Numbered from the stretch's first letter, positions 24,013 to 33,186 are shown. The stretch: DNA of 41,696 nucleotides from CALFMR01 sp035550595 (GCA_035550595.1 DASZOV010000152.1:1-41696), one strand, 5' to 3'. The notes: generated by a model from the letters alone, not told the origin. Program-made: numbers and translations.

Positions 24013-26115
24013 TCACCTCGTCGATATGCGGCACGTCGACGCGGCGATGGCTCGATCCTGCGGCGAGCTGTCCTTGTCGTGCGGCAGGACATCGCTCGCT
24101 TCGGCCTCTGTCACGAGCCTCTTCGCGTCGTCCGGGAGCAGAAACCGATCGCGCTGCGCCTCCGTTGCGGCACGGCGAACGACACACACATAGCCTTCGA
24201 GCGTGCCGTAGCGCTCTTCGACCGACGGGCGCGGGTCGTGCGTCCGTTCACGATCGGCGCGTGTTTTCGCAAACGGCACGTAGCCACCAGCGAACGTGCA
24301 GCCCTGCCCGGCGAAGAAACCGGATGCCGTTACGTTCCACCCGAGATACGTCCCGAGCGGTGCCTGGTGCAGAACCGATGGCACACCGGACGTCTCGTTC
24401 CCGTCGGCGTTCACGCGCGGGACATAAGTAGGAATCACCCGCCGGATCCGCGGCGGCTCGATCGTGATGACGCCAGAGAGATCGTTGGCGATGAACTCGG
24501 GGCCGAAGTCGTAGTCGAGCACGGGATTCACCGGCGAGTCGACGAACGCTATGCCCGGAATGTCGGGAAAACCGATCGCGGCTTTCGTTGCCGGCACCAA
24601 ATCGCCGCGTTCGAGGCGTGGATAGCGGCTATCGGGTGGCGGCGTGCCGTTGGCGACCCACGCGATGAGATCGCGTGTCAGCGCGCGCGTCGTGTCCGCC
24701 TCGGGGTTCGGATTGGGAAGCAGCGCGCACCCGCCGACTCCGGCGCGTGAGGCATCAATCTGGAATCCGCCTCGGCCGCCACCATGAGTCGTGCCCGGGT
24801 AGTAATAACGACGGACATTGTCGGGGAGCGGAATATCGTGCGACGCGTCGGTGCCGATGAGCCCGGGCGACATGCGCAGCCGCCAGAACTCCGTCGCGCC
24901 GAACGCCTCGATGACCTTCGGACAGGTGTTCGTCGCGCGGCAGCGGTCGAGCAGGCTCGCGGCTGGCCGGCCGCGTGTCGTGTCCTCGTAGATGCCCCAC
25001 CAGACGACGGGCTCGCTGCCGGGCTCATACAGCGTCGCCGCGCCACCGGGCAGCGCGAAACGGAAGTTGATGGGCGTTTGCCGCGCCGCGATGCGCGGAA
25101 ACGCGCCGTCCCAGACGATGCGACCGGCGACGTCCTGATTGAAACCGAGATGGATGAACGTCTTGATGAAATTGCCGGACTGCGAGTCGCCGATGCTGAC
25201 CGTGTGTCTCACGAGGCCGGCAATGGGATTGGGCGTCCCCGCGGCGTCGGCGGCGGCGTAGCGGAAGAACGACACGATATCGCGCGTCGCCGCGAGGCCG
25301 ATGCCGAGCACGAGCGGATCCTTCGCCGTGTAGACGAGCTCGTACAACTTCGAGGCGTCGAAGCCGTTCTTGACGCAGAGGCGCGTCGGATCGGGCGTGC
25401 CGGGAAACGGCACCGTGCGGCAGTCCGCAAACGCCCAATCGGATCGCGCGATGACCGTCGTCCCCGTGTGCTCGCCGGTCGGGCTCTCTGACGCGAAGCT
25501 CGTCAGCGTCGCCGACGGATCGTCGAGCGACGCAGGCGGATACGGCGGCGGGCTCGATCCCATCGAGCTCAGACGAATCGGCGTCGTGTGCGATCCGGCC
25601 GGCAGGTCGACGAAGCGGGCTATGACCGGGCCCGTGATCGATGAGCCGTCGGGATGATGCGCGACCGGTACGCGGATCGTCTGATTGACGGGCGTTGGCG
25701 CGACATCGCCCTGCCAGCCGCTGACGAGCGAGATGTCGCCCTCGGCATCTGGTTCCGGAGCGCCGTTGCCGCGGTTGACGACGCGATAGATGAGGACGCC
25801 GGACGTCTTCGTGCGATCGACGGGCGCTGCCAAGGCGAATGTCGCGACGTACTCGACGTGGCCTCGACTATTCCGTGGAGCCAGCGCGAGATCCTGAATG
25901 ATCCGGTTGTGCGGATCGGCCGGGTCGACTTCGCCATGGATGCGGCCGCGCAGGATTTCATAGGGGCGAGTGCTGCCTGACTGACGTGCCGGTGCGGGTT
26001 CGCGTGACAGGATCTCGATTCGCGTGACCTGCGCGCGTGCCGGCGACGCGACGAACACGGCGACCGCGCAGGTGGCGAGACACCACGCGCGCGCGGCGGC
26101 GTTACTGGTCGTCAT
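24013..26115 (-). CDS. Secreted alpha/beta hydrolase (Abhydrolase_10 type)
   Basis: 700 residues with signal peptide MTTSNAAARAWCLATCAVAVF, ending in ASPARAQ. The mature protein matches the large alpha/beta hydrolase domain family often called Abhydrolase_10: VTRIEILSREPAP, YEILRGRIHGEVDP, LIYRVVNRGNG, the nucleophile elbow SIGDSQSGNF, and VVWWGIYED. It is likely an exported esterase; the substrate is not readable. GGAG precedes the ATG at 26115, and the start overlaps the end of the AtuA-C gene by 14 bases. The stop is two bases before the thiolase start. Its place in an operon with thiolase and CoA-transferase suggests it releases a carboxylic acid or alcohol for that pathway. Confidence 0.85.
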   Translation of the reverse strand: MTTSNAAARAWCLATCAVAVFVASPARAQVTRIEILSREPAPARQSGSTRPYEILRGRIHGEVDPADPHNRIIQDLALAPRNSRGHVEYVATFALAAPVDRTKTSGVLIYRVVNRGNGAPEPDAEGDISLVSGWQGDVAPTPVNQTIRVPVAHHPDGSSITGPVIARFVDLPAGSHTTPIRLSSMGSSPPPYPPASLDDPSATLTSFASESPTGEHTGTTVIARSDWAFADCRTVPFPGTPDPTRLCVKNGFDASKLYELVYTAKDPLVLGIGLAATRDIVSFFRYAAADAAGTPNPIAGLVRHTVSIGDSQSGNFIKTFIHLGFNQDVAGRIVWDGAFPRIAARQTPINFRFALPGGAATLYEPGSEPVVWWGIYEDTTRGRPAASLLDRCRATNTCPKVIEAFGATEFWRLRMSPGLIGTDASHDIPLPDNVRRYYYPGTTHGGGRGGFQIDASRAGVGGCALLPNPNPEADTTRALTRDLIAWVANGTPPPDSRYPRLERGDLVPATKAAIGFPDIPGIAFVDSPVNPVLDYDFGPEFIANDLSGVITIEPPRIRRVIPTYVPRVNADGNETSGVPSVLHQAPLGTYLGWNVTASGFFAGQGCTFAGGYVPFAKTRADRERTHDPRPSVEERYGTLEGYVCVVRRAATEAQRDRFLLPDDAKRLVTEAEASDVLPHDKDSSPQDRAIAASTCRISTR

Positions 26116-26416
26116 CGGGAATCTCCATCTCGAGCAGGGCCATGCTGAGTGACTTGCCGTGCGCATCGAGCGCCAGCGTCCGGGTGACGCCGCCGCCGTC
26201 GACGCCGGACAGGACGAAGTTCAGCGCGCCAATCGCCGGCAGCTCGTACCGAACGACGTCGCCACTGACGATGGCGGCAAACCGCGCCTTCACACGATCA
26301 GCGGTGACATGACGTGCGAGTCGCGGATAGTCGCGTGCGTCGTACGCGATGAGCGAGATGTTGATCGTGGTGCCCTTGTCGCCACTGCGGGCGTGGCTGA
26401 TCCGGCGCAGTGTCAT
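26102..26416 (-). CDS. AtuA C-terminal-domain-like small protein
   Basis: 104-residue protein corresponding to the separate C-terminal module often found after AtuA: MTLRRISHARSGDKGTTINISLIAYD, then YPRLARHVTADRVKARF, then VRYELPAIGALNFVLSGVDGGGVTRTLALDAHGKSLSMALLEMEI. The SGDKG and GGG patterns are characteristic. Function is unknown; in related proteins the two parts are often one chain. It begins one base after the AtuA stop and overlaps the hydrolase start by 14 bases. GAGG before the ATG comes from inside the AtuA gene end. Confidence 0.85.
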   Translation of the reverse strand: MTLRRISHARSGDKGTTINISLIAYDARDYPRLARHVTADRVKARFAAIVSGDVVRYELPAIGALNFVLSGVDGGGVTRTLALDAHGKSLSMALLEMEIPDDDQ

Positions 26417-26417
26417 G

Positions 26418-27767
26418 TCAGATCACCTCGTAACGGACGGCACACGCGACGAGCGCTCGCGGCACGAATGTCGTGGCCATCGACAGCACCTCGCGGACCG
26501 AGGCGGTCGCGCCGCCACCGCCCGCCGGCCCGTTCGTGTACAGCGCCTCGACCTCTCGGCCGACACGCGCAGCGGCTTCGACTGACGGCGTCCGCGCGGC
26601 GACACGAACACGCACCTCGCACGGCTCGGCGCGATCGGTCGGTAGGCGCTCGCTTCGCGCCGCGAATAGCGCGTTGACGCCGATGAGATCGCAGTGAATG
26701 TCGGCCGCCGCAATCCCTGCAGCCCGTAGGCGCTCGCGCACGATGCGTGCGGCCAGCTCGCCACGCCTCATGGCGCCCGGGCCGGCGTATGAGATCTGTC
26801 CTTCGCCGACGTAACCGTCGCGATAGCCGATCGCGACTTTCAACTGGTCCGGTCGCGTCCGCCCGGACGCACCATCGAGCGACACGCGGTCGTCGCCGGC
26901 GTCCACGATGTGCACGTGACTGAAGTCCGCAACGACGTCGGGCGTGAGGTAGGCGGATGGATCGTGAATCTCGTAGAGGAGCTGCTCTTTGCAGGTCGTG
27001 GGCGTCACGCGTCCGCCCGATCCCTTCACCTTCGTCACCGTGACGGGCCCGTGCTCGGGCACCTCCGCGATCGGAAACCCGAGACGCTCGAGCCCGTCGA
27101 CGTCCTTGCAGCCGGGGTCGGCGAAGTAGCCACCCGTGACTTGACCGGCACACTCGAGCAGATGGCCGACGAGCGTCGCGCGGCCGAGCGCCGGCCAGTC
27201 GTCGAACCGCCATCCGAACGCGTGGACCAGCGGCGCGACGAAGAGCGACGGATCGGCGACGCGGCCCGTGATGACGACGTTCGCGCCCTGGGCGAGCGCC
27301 GAGACAATGGGCTCGGCGCCAATGTAGGCATTGGCCGAGACGAGCCGATCGCCGAGCGCCTCGACGGGCTCCCCGCTCTCGACGACGACCAGTCGGCTCG
27401 CGATGACGAGATCGACGACATCGTCACCGGTCACCGTCGCGATACGCAGGCCGGCGAGGCCGAGCGCGCGTGCGACGTCCGCCACGACATCGGCCGCGGC
27501 CAAGGGGTTGGCCGCGCCCATGTTGGTGACGATCGAAATGCCGCGCGCGGCGCACACCGGCAACACGGCGGTCAGACGCTCCCGGAGCCACGGGTCGTAG
27601 CCGCCGCGCGGATCGCGGGCTTTCGCCTGCTGCGCGAGCGCGATGGTTCGCTCCGCGAGGCACTCGAAGATCAAGTAGTCGAGATCACCGTGCGTCGCCA
27701 ACTCGACGGCCGGCTCGATTCGATCGCCGGAAAATCCCGCACCGCATCCAATCCGAATGGTCTTCAC
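26418..27767 (-). CDS. AtuA-like protein (DUF1446, acyclic terpene utilisation family)
   Basis: 449 residues of the AtuA/DUF1446 family: start VKTIRIGCGAGFSGDRIEPAVEL, then DYLIFECLAERTIALAQ, GISIVTNMGAANPLAAA, VVITGRVADPSLFVAPLVHAFGW, and SGGRVTPTTCKEQLLYEIHDP. AtuA is encoded in the citronellol/geraniol operon of Pseudomonas, but its reaction is not established. The start is the GTG at 27767, which overlaps the transporter stop as GTGA; this and the homology start both support it. It is paired with the AtuA-C-like gene one base downstream. The neighbours (esterases, transporter, CoA enzymes) suggest a cytoplasmic step between uptake and CoA activation. Confidence 0.9.
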   Translation of the reverse strand: MKTIRIGCGAGFSGDRIEPAVELATHGDLDYLIFECLAERTIALAQQAKARDPRGGYDPWLRERLTAVLPVCAARGISIVTNMGAANPLAAADVVADVARALGLAGLRIATVTGDDVVDLVIASRLVVVESGEPVEALGDRLVSANAYIGAEPIVSALAQGANVVITGRVADPSLFVAPLVHAFGWRFDDWPALGRATLVGHLLECAGQVTGGYFADPGCKDVDGLERLGFPIAEVPEHGPVTVTKVKGSGGRVTPTTCKEQLLYEIHDPSAYLTPDVVADFSHVHIVDAGDDRVSLDGASGRTRPDQLKVAIGYRDGYVGEGQISYAGPGAMRRGELAARIVRERLRAAGIAAADIHCDLIGVNALFAARSERLPTDRAEPCEVRVRVAARTPSVEAAARVGREVEALYTNGPAGGGGATASVREVLSMATTFVPRALVACAVRYEVI

Positions 27768-29056
27768 CAGGGAAACACTCCGAAGATTACGCAGGCGATC
27801 GTCATGACGACCGACGCGAGCAGCAGCCACGGCGCTGTGAAGCGCTGGTGCTCGCCGAGCTCGACGCCCGTCAGTCCCACCACGAGAAACGTCGCCGGCG
27901 TCAACGGGCTCACCGGAAAACCCGTCGTCATCTGTCCGAGCAGGGCGGCCTGCGCCATCTGGATCGGCGGCACGCCCAACGTGCGGCCCGCTTCGGCCAG
28001 CACCGGCAGCGCACCGAGATAGAACGAATCAGGATCGAAGAGCAGGCTGAGCGGCATCGACGCGAGGCCGAGCATGAATGGCAGATGTCGCGCCATGCCT
28101 GGCGGCACGGCATGAACGGCTGATGCCGCCATCGCCGCCAACATGCCCGATCCGCGCATGATGCCCGTGAAGGCGCCTGCCGCAAAGAGGATCGCGGCCA
28201 TCATGATGGCCGCGCGCGCGTGAGCGTCGACGCGCGTGCGCTGGAGGTCCGACGCCGGATAGTTGATGACGAGTGCCGCGGCCGTACCGACCATGAACGC
28301 AACCGCTGGATCGACGAGGCCGGCAATCATGGTCCCGAGCAGCACGACGGTCAGCACGGCGTTGATCCACCAACGGCCTGGGCGCCGCGTCGCCTGCTCG
28401 TCGGCGGTGAGTTGACGCGCCGGTAGCGCGATGCCGGCGACAGCCGCGCCGAGGCGCCGCTCTTCGCGGCGGCCGAGCAGGAACGCCACGCCGAAGACGA
28501 CGACCAAGCCGACGATCTGGATGGGCACGAGCGGCCGGAAGAGATCGCTGGTGGAAATGTGCAGAGCGGCTGACGCGCGGAGCATCGGCCCGGTCCACGG
28601 CAGAAAGTTCACGCCGGCTGCGAGTGACACCGCGCAGGCGAGCACGCGCCGATCCATGTGCAGCCGGTCGAAGAGCGGCAGCATCGCCGGCACGCTCACG
28701 AGAAACGTCACCGCGCCCGATCCGTCCAGGTGGACGAGCAATGCGAGCAGCGACGCGCCCACGACAATGCGCGTCGGCCGCGTGCCGACCGCGCGCAAGA
28801 TGCCGTCGACGATCGGATCGAGCAGGCCGGCGTCAGTCATGACGCCGAAGTACAGGATCGCGAAGACGAACATCGCGGCGACCGGCGCGGTCTGTTGCAG
28901 ACCGTCGACGATGAACGCCGCCGTCTTCAAGCCGAAGCCGCCAGCCACGGCGGCGACGGTCGGCACGGCGATGAGCGCGACGAGCGCCGAGAGCCGCCCA
29001 CTGACAATGAGCGCCAGCAGAATGACGACGGTGACGAGACCGAGGAGCGCGAGCAT
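27764..29056 (-). CDS. CitMHS family carboxylate transporter
   Basis: 430-residue membrane protein with about 12 hydrophobic segments, of the CitMHS (citrate-Mg2+:H+) type: MLALLGLVTVVILLALIVSG, then VAAMFVFAILYFGVMTDAGLLDPIVDGIL, then GSGAVTFLVSVPAMLPLFDRL, and near the C-terminus FDPDSFYLGALPVL and FPVSPLTPATFLVVGL. Family members carry metal-citrate or other carboxylates into the cell with protons. It lies 12 bases after the tannase-family gene and overlaps the AtuA gene as GTGA. Here it probably imports the acid freed by the exported esterases. Confidence 0.9.
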   Translation of the reverse strand: MLALLGLVTVVILLALIVSGRLSALVALIAVPTVAAVAGGFGLKTAAFIVDGLQQTAPVAAMFVFAILYFGVMTDAGLLDPIVDGILRAVGTRPTRIVVGASLLALLVHLDGSGAVTFLVSVPAMLPLFDRLHMDRRVLACAVSLAAGVNFLPWTGPMLRASAALHISTSDLFRPLVPIQIVGLVVVFGVAFLLGRREERRLGAAVAGIALPARQLTADEQATRRPGRWWINAVLTVVLLGTMIAGLVDPAVAFMVGTAAALVINYPASDLQRTRVDAHARAAIMMAAILFAAGAFTGIMRGSGMLAAMAASAVHAVPPGMARHLPFMLGLASMPLSLLFDPDSFYLGALPVLAEAGRTLGVPPIQMAQAALLGQMTTGFPVSPLTPATFLVVGLTGVELGEHQRFTAPWLLLASVVMTIACVIFGVFPW

Positions 29057-29068
29057 GCCTTCGTCGAT

Positions 29069-30661
29069 CTACGAGCCGGCTCCGCGAGCGCCGCTGGATA
29101 CGGCCCCTGGATCGACGCAGACGAAACTCGCCGCGTCGTCGACACTCCCGCCCCCGCGGTATCGCGCGATGCGTGGGTACGCACAAATCGGCCGAGTGCG
29201 ATCGACGCGGCCGCGCACCGCACGAGATCCGTCGAGCACGTCAGGCGCGATGCCCTGTTCGCGCCAGCGTTCGAGCGCGCCGAGCGCGTCGAACGTGCTC
29301 GTGCCGACGCCACCGCCGCAGTGGCTCATGCCGGGCACGGGAAAGAACCGGAAGAAGTCGCGCGTTGCGTCGAGTCCGCCGCTCGCGTGCGCAACCGCCT
29401 CGTAGTAGGCGACCGTGTCGGTCGGAGGGACCACGGGATCGGCCCAGCCCGTGTACATGACGAGCTTGCCGCCCGCCGCGTCGAATGCCGACAGATCAGT
29501 CGACGTCGCGCTGAGATCCGGGATCGCGCGATCGACGAACGTGCCATCCCGATCCCAGTTGAACGTCCGCCAGTCCCACGATGGGTCGTGAAACGCGAAG
29601 GCACGGAAGAAGTCCAAACGCGCAGGCTCGGGCGGATTGAGCAGGTACGTGCCCCAGCCGCGTTCGCTTCCGCGAACCCAACCCGGATAGATCTGCTCGC
29701 CCGTGCGCGGATTCTTCGCGCCGTCATAGACCTTATCGACGGCGGCGACTTGGGCGGGCGTGAGGCACGACGGACCGTCGGCGCCTCGGCACGCCAGCGT
29801 CGCCGGATCGAAATGGCACGCGCGCGGATCGCCGATCGCACCGTCGGTGACGCCGTCCAGCGCGTCGCATGCGGCTACCGCCGCGTCAGCGACGACGCCG
29901 AGCTTGGCGGCCGGCATGATCGGCCGGCCGTCTTCGGTGTGCAACGCGATCCAGGACCACAGGAAGCCGAGGATCAGTCGTACGCGATTCTGACCAGGAT
30001 CGCCGGCGACGATGCCGTCGTAGTCGAGCGGATAGCGTTGCGCCTCGCTGAGCGCCTGCTGGCCGCCTGTCGAACAGCCGTCGAAATACGCGTAGTCGGG
30101 AAAGCGGCTGAAATAGCTCCGCACGACGAGCTTGGCCACGTTCGTCATCACGTGGACGGCGCGATAGGCCCAATCGTTGATCTTCTCCGGGTGACCGTTG
30201 CCGAAGGTCATCTGGTCGCCCGTGTGACCAGTGTCGGTGCCCACCGCGGCATAGCCCCGCGCGACGCCGTCGGCCATGGCGCGATACCCGATGGCACCCG
30301 AGAAGCCGCCGTTCGCCGTGCCGAGCAGTTTCCCGTTCCACGCCGCGGCCTCCGGCAGCCAGATCTCGATGGTGATGTGCGAGTCGCTCGTCGGCGCCGC
30401 GATGGCGACGACGCGGCAGAGTGCCGGTACGGTCATCGTTGTGCGCTGGCCGGCAAGCGTGAGCGGAGCAGCGGAGACGGCCTCAGCCGTCGCGATCGTG
30501 ACCGCCGGAATGGCGAGGGCGGTCAGACTCGCGCACGATCCAACCGCGGCGCGCGCCGAGAGTGACGCGGCCAGCGGCGCGGACGCACGCGCCACGACGC
30601 CTGACGCCGCGGCGATCGCGGCCAGGACGACGGCCAGCGCAGCGACGACCTTTCGACCCAT
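29069..30661 (-). CDS. Tannase/feruloyl esterase family protein, exported
   Basis: 530 residues with a hydrophobic signal region (MGRKVVAALAVVLAAIAAASG). Tannase/feruloyl esterase family: YFDGCSTGGQQALSEAQRYP carries the nucleophile Ser197 next to Cys196, MYTGWADPVVP carries the acid Asp408, and PVPGMSHCGGG carries His447 next to Cys448. The paired Cys beside Ser and His is the CS-D-HC arrangement of this family. It would hydrolyse esters of aromatic or related acids in the periplasm or outside. It is the first gene of the seven-gene minus-strand operon, facing lysR across 72 bases. The aromatic nature of the substrate is family inference only; downstream enzymes would also fit an aliphatic acid. 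Confidence 0.92.
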   Translation of the reverse strand: MGRKVVAALAVVLAAIAAASGVVARASAPLAASLSARAAVGSCASLTALAIPAVTIATAEAVSAAPLTLAGQRTTMTVPALCRVVAIAAPTSDSHITIEIWLPEAAAWNGKLLGTANGGFSGAIGYRAMADGVARGYAAVGTDTGHTGDQMTFGNGHPEKINDWAYRAVHVMTNVAKLVVRSYFSRFPDYAYFDGCSTGGQQALSEAQRYPLDYDGIVAGDPGQNRVRLILGFLWSWIALHTEDGRPIMPAAKLGVVADAAVAACDALDGVTDGAIGDPRACHFDPATLACRGADGPSCLTPAQVAAVDKVYDGAKNPRTGEQIYPGWVRGSERGWGTYLLNPPEPARLDFFRAFAFHDPSWDWRTFNWDRDGTFVDRAIPDLSATSTDLSAFDAAGGKLVMYTGWADPVVPPTDTVAYYEAVAHASGGLDATRDFFRFFPVPGMSHCGGGVGTSTFDALGALERWREQGIAPDVLDGSRAVRGRVDRTRPICAYPRIARYRGGGSVDDAASFVCVDPGAVSSGARGAGS

Positions 30662-30691
30662 GCGGCGGCATGGTGAGGGCCGTCGATCCAG

Positions 30692-30719
30692 TTGTAAAGC
30701 AAATCATTTGCATTACAGT
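30692..30719. promoter_or_regulatory. LysR operator dyad with divergent promoters
   Basis: TGTAAAGCAAAT and ATTTGCATTACA (30693-30717) form a 25-bp dyad about one central base, with a single mismatched pair. The central GCAAAT/ATTTGC part is perfect. Putative promoters overlap it in both directions: rightward TTGTAA, 16 bases, TACAGT (30692-30719); leftward, on the minus strand, TTACTG, 17 bases, TTTACA. LysR regulators bind such sites and control divergent operons. Confidence 0.7.
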
Positions 30720-30733
30720 AATTCGTCAGACAA

Positions 30734-31612
30734 ATGACCGCGGAGATCCGGCACGTCGAAGCGTTCCTGGCAGTCGCGCGGCACGGCAACTTCACACGGG
30801 CCGCGGCGGCGTTGCACTTGTCGCAGCCGGCGCTCACCGTGCAGATCCGCCAGCTCGAGGCCGCGCTCGGCGTGCGACTGTTCGACCGCGACAACCGGCA
30901 CGTCGCGCTCACGCGACAGGGCCGCGAGCTGGTTGCGCCATTCGAACGCATCGTGCTCGAGCTGCAAACGATCGTCGATTCCGCGCACGAGGTCGCCACG
31001 CATCGCCGCGGCATCGTCACCGTCGCCTGCCTGCCGTCGATGGCCGCCAGCCTGCTGCCGCGGGCGATCGCGACGCTCGCGCGCCGGCACGACGGCCTCG
31101 TCGTCCGCGTGCGCGACGGCGTGGCCGCGCGCGTCGCGGCGCTCGTGAAAGCCGGTGAGGCGGATTTCGGGATCAGCGGATGCGGCGGGCTCGATCGCGA
31201 GCTCGAGGAGACGCCGTTGTTCGTCGACCGCCTCGCGGGCTTCGTGCGTGCCGATCATCGATTCGCGCGGCGCCGGTCCGTGACGCTGCGGGAAGTCGCC
31301 GCGGGACCGTTGATTCTGACGAGCACGGACAGCAGCGTGCGCGGCTTGGTCGACAACGCCCTCCGACGCGAGCGTCTCGTCGCGCACGTCGCGCAAGAAG
31401 CGACCTACATGACGACCGCGCTGGGGATGGTGGCGGCGGGCCTCGGCATGGCCATCCTGCCCGAAGCGGCGATGACGTCCGCGCCGCCGTCCGTCCGGCG
31501 CATCGCCATCCACCGTCCCGTGCTGACGCGTGAGGTCGGCATCCTCACACGCGCCGGCCGATCGCTCCCACCCGCGGCGCAAAAGCTCGTAGAGGTGCTA
31601 CGAGAGGGATGA
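30734..31612 (+). CDS. LysR family transcriptional regulator
   Basis: 292 residues. The N-terminal winged helix-turn-helix is clear: EIRHVEAFLAVARHGNFTRA, then AAALHLSQPALTVQIRQLEAALGVRLFDRDNRHVALT. A linker helix and a two-lobe periplasmic-binding-like effector domain follow (VTVACLPSMAASLLPRA, ADFGISGCGG, VAAGLGMAILPEAA). It is divergent from the catabolic operon and probably activates it in response to a pathway acid or CoA-linked intermediate. The ATG at 30734 lies 16 bases after the operator dyad. It converges with the MFS exporter gene, 8 bases apart. Confidence 0.94.
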   Translation: MTAEIRHVEAFLAVARHGNFTRAAAALHLSQPALTVQIRQLEAALGVRLFDRDNRHVALTRQGRELVAPFERIVLELQTIVDSAHEVATHRRGIVTVACLPSMAASLLPRAIATLARRHDGLVVRVRDGVAARVAALVKAGEADFGISGCGGLDRELEETPLFVDRLAGFVRADHRFARRRSVTLREVAAGPLILTSTDSSVRGLVDNALRRERLVAHVAQEATYMTTALGMVAAGLGMAILPEAAMTSAPPSVRRIAIHRPVLTREVGILTRAGRSLPPAAQKLVEVLREG

Positions 31613-31620
31613 CGACGACG

Positions 31621-33186
31621 TCAGTGCCCGGCCACCGGCCGTTCGGTGTGTGCCGGACGCTTCAGAAGAAACAGCGCCGGGATGACGACGATGAAGATCC
31701 AGCCGAAGATGCGGAACGCGTAGAGGTACGAGAGCAGCGCCGCCTGCTGGTGCACGAGGCCGGCGATGGCCGCGTAGGCCGCACGCGAGGCCGTGACCGG
31801 GTCGAAGCCCGACAGCGTGAAATGCTGCTGCATCTGCGCCAGCATCTGCTGCGCCAGCGGGTTGTAGGCCGTGACGTGCTCGGCGAGCCGGCTGGTGTTG
31901 CTCTGCGACGTGCGTGCAATCACGGTCGTCGCGGCCGCGATGCCGAAGCCACCGCCGAGATTGCGCATGAGGTTGAACAGGCTCGTGGCGTTGCCCATCT
32001 CCTCACGCGGAATCGGATCCATCGTCGTCGTCGTGAGTGGCACGAACATGAACGACAACGCGAGGCCGAGCCAGAACTGCGGCCAGAAGAAGTCCCAGAT
32101 CGTCGCCGTCATGTCCAAGCGCGACAACTGCACGAGCGAGAGGCCGGCGACGAAGAACCCGGCTGCGAGTAGCTTCCGTGGATCAGCTTTCGCCATGATC
32201 ATGCCGATGATCGGCATCCCGAGAAACGCGCCGAGGCCGCGCGGCGCAGTCGCCAGGCCGGCGTCCATCGCCGGATAGCCCATCAACGTCTGCAGGAACA
32301 CGGGCAACGCGACGAGGCTGCCGTACAACACGAAGCCGAGCGTCGTCATCATCCCGACGCCCACCGAGTAGTTGCGGCTCTTGAACACGCGCAGGTGGAC
32401 GACGGGCTCGCGCGCCATGAGCTCGCGAATGACGAATCCGACGAGCATGATGGCCGAGATGGTCGCGCAGGCCACGATGAGGTGCGATGCGAACCAATCC
32501 TCCGTCTGGCCCTTGTCGAGCATGATCTGCAGCGCGCCGATGCCGACCGCGAGCATCCCGATGCCCCACCCGTCGACCGACCGCACGCCGCGCTTGAGAT
32601 ACGGCGGGTCGAAGATGAACATCTTCGTCATGTAGAGCGAAGCGAGCCCGACCGGCAGGTTGATGTAGAACACCCAGCGCCACGAGTAGCTGTCGGTCAA
32701 CCACCCGCCGAGGATCGGCCCGAGCATCGGTGCGACGACGATGCCGAGGCCCCAGAAGGCCATGGCCTTGCCACGCTCGGACGGCGGAAAGGCCTCGAGC
32801 ATGACGGCCTGCGAGATCGGCTGCAGCACGCCGCCGGTCGCCCCCTGGATGATGCGGAAGAACACGAGCGCGCCCAGCGTCGGCGCGAGGCCGCTCAGCA
32901 GCGACGAGATGGTGAACCCCGTGAGCGCCATCATCAGCAGGCGTTTGCGGCCGAAATACTGCGCGAGCCAGCCCGTGATTGGCAGCACGATGGCGTTGGC
33001 GACGAGATAGGACGTGAGCGTCCACGCCGCCTCGTCGACGGTCGCCGAGAGGTTGCCTGCGATGTGCGGCAGCGAGACGTTGACGACCGTCGTGTCGAGC
33101 ACCTCCATGAAGGTGCCGAACATGACCGCGATCGCGACGATCCACGGGTTGATCTGCGGGACGGCGGGCGCGGGCGTGTCGGACAT
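31621..33186 (-). CDS. DHA2 family MFS transporter (EmrB/QacA type)
   Basis: 521 residues with about 14 membrane helices. DHA2 motifs are visible: FMEVLDTTVVNVSLPHIAG in helix 1, GWLAQYFGRKRLLMMAL as motif A, FRIIQGATGGVLQPISQAV as motif B, and VVAPMLGPILGGWLTD as motif C. These proteins export drugs or lipophilic compounds with protons. In Gram-negative bacteria they often work with a membrane-fusion protein (EmrA), which is not in the window. The ATG at 33186 begins MSDTPAPAVPQINPW, a normal short cytoplasmic leader. It is separated from the catabolic operon by lysR, so a shared role is only a guess. Confidence 0.93.
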   Translation of the reverse strand: MSDTPAPAVPQINPWIVAIAVMFGTFMEVLDTTVVNVSLPHIAGNLSATVDEAAWTLTSYLVANAIVLPITGWLAQYFGRKRLLMMALTGFTISSLLSGLAPTLGALVFFRIIQGATGGVLQPISQAVMLEAFPPSERGKAMAFWGLGIVVAPMLGPILGGWLTDSYSWRWVFYINLPVGLASLYMTKMFIFDPPYLKRGVRSVDGWGIGMLAVGIGALQIMLDKGQTEDWFASHLIVACATISAIMLVGFVIRELMAREPVVHLRVFKSRNYSVGVGMMTTLGFVLYGSLVALPVFLQTLMGYPAMDAGLATAPRGLGAFLGMPIIGMIMAKADPRKLLAAGFFVAGLSLVQLSRLDMTATIWDFFWPQFWLGLALSFMFVPLTTTTMDPIPREEMGNATSLFNLMRNLGGGFGIAAATTVIARTSQSNTSRLAEHVTAYNPLAQQMLAQMQQHFTLSGFDPVTASRAAYAAIAGLVHQQAALLSYLYAFRIFGWIFIVVIPALFLLKRPAHTERPVAGH

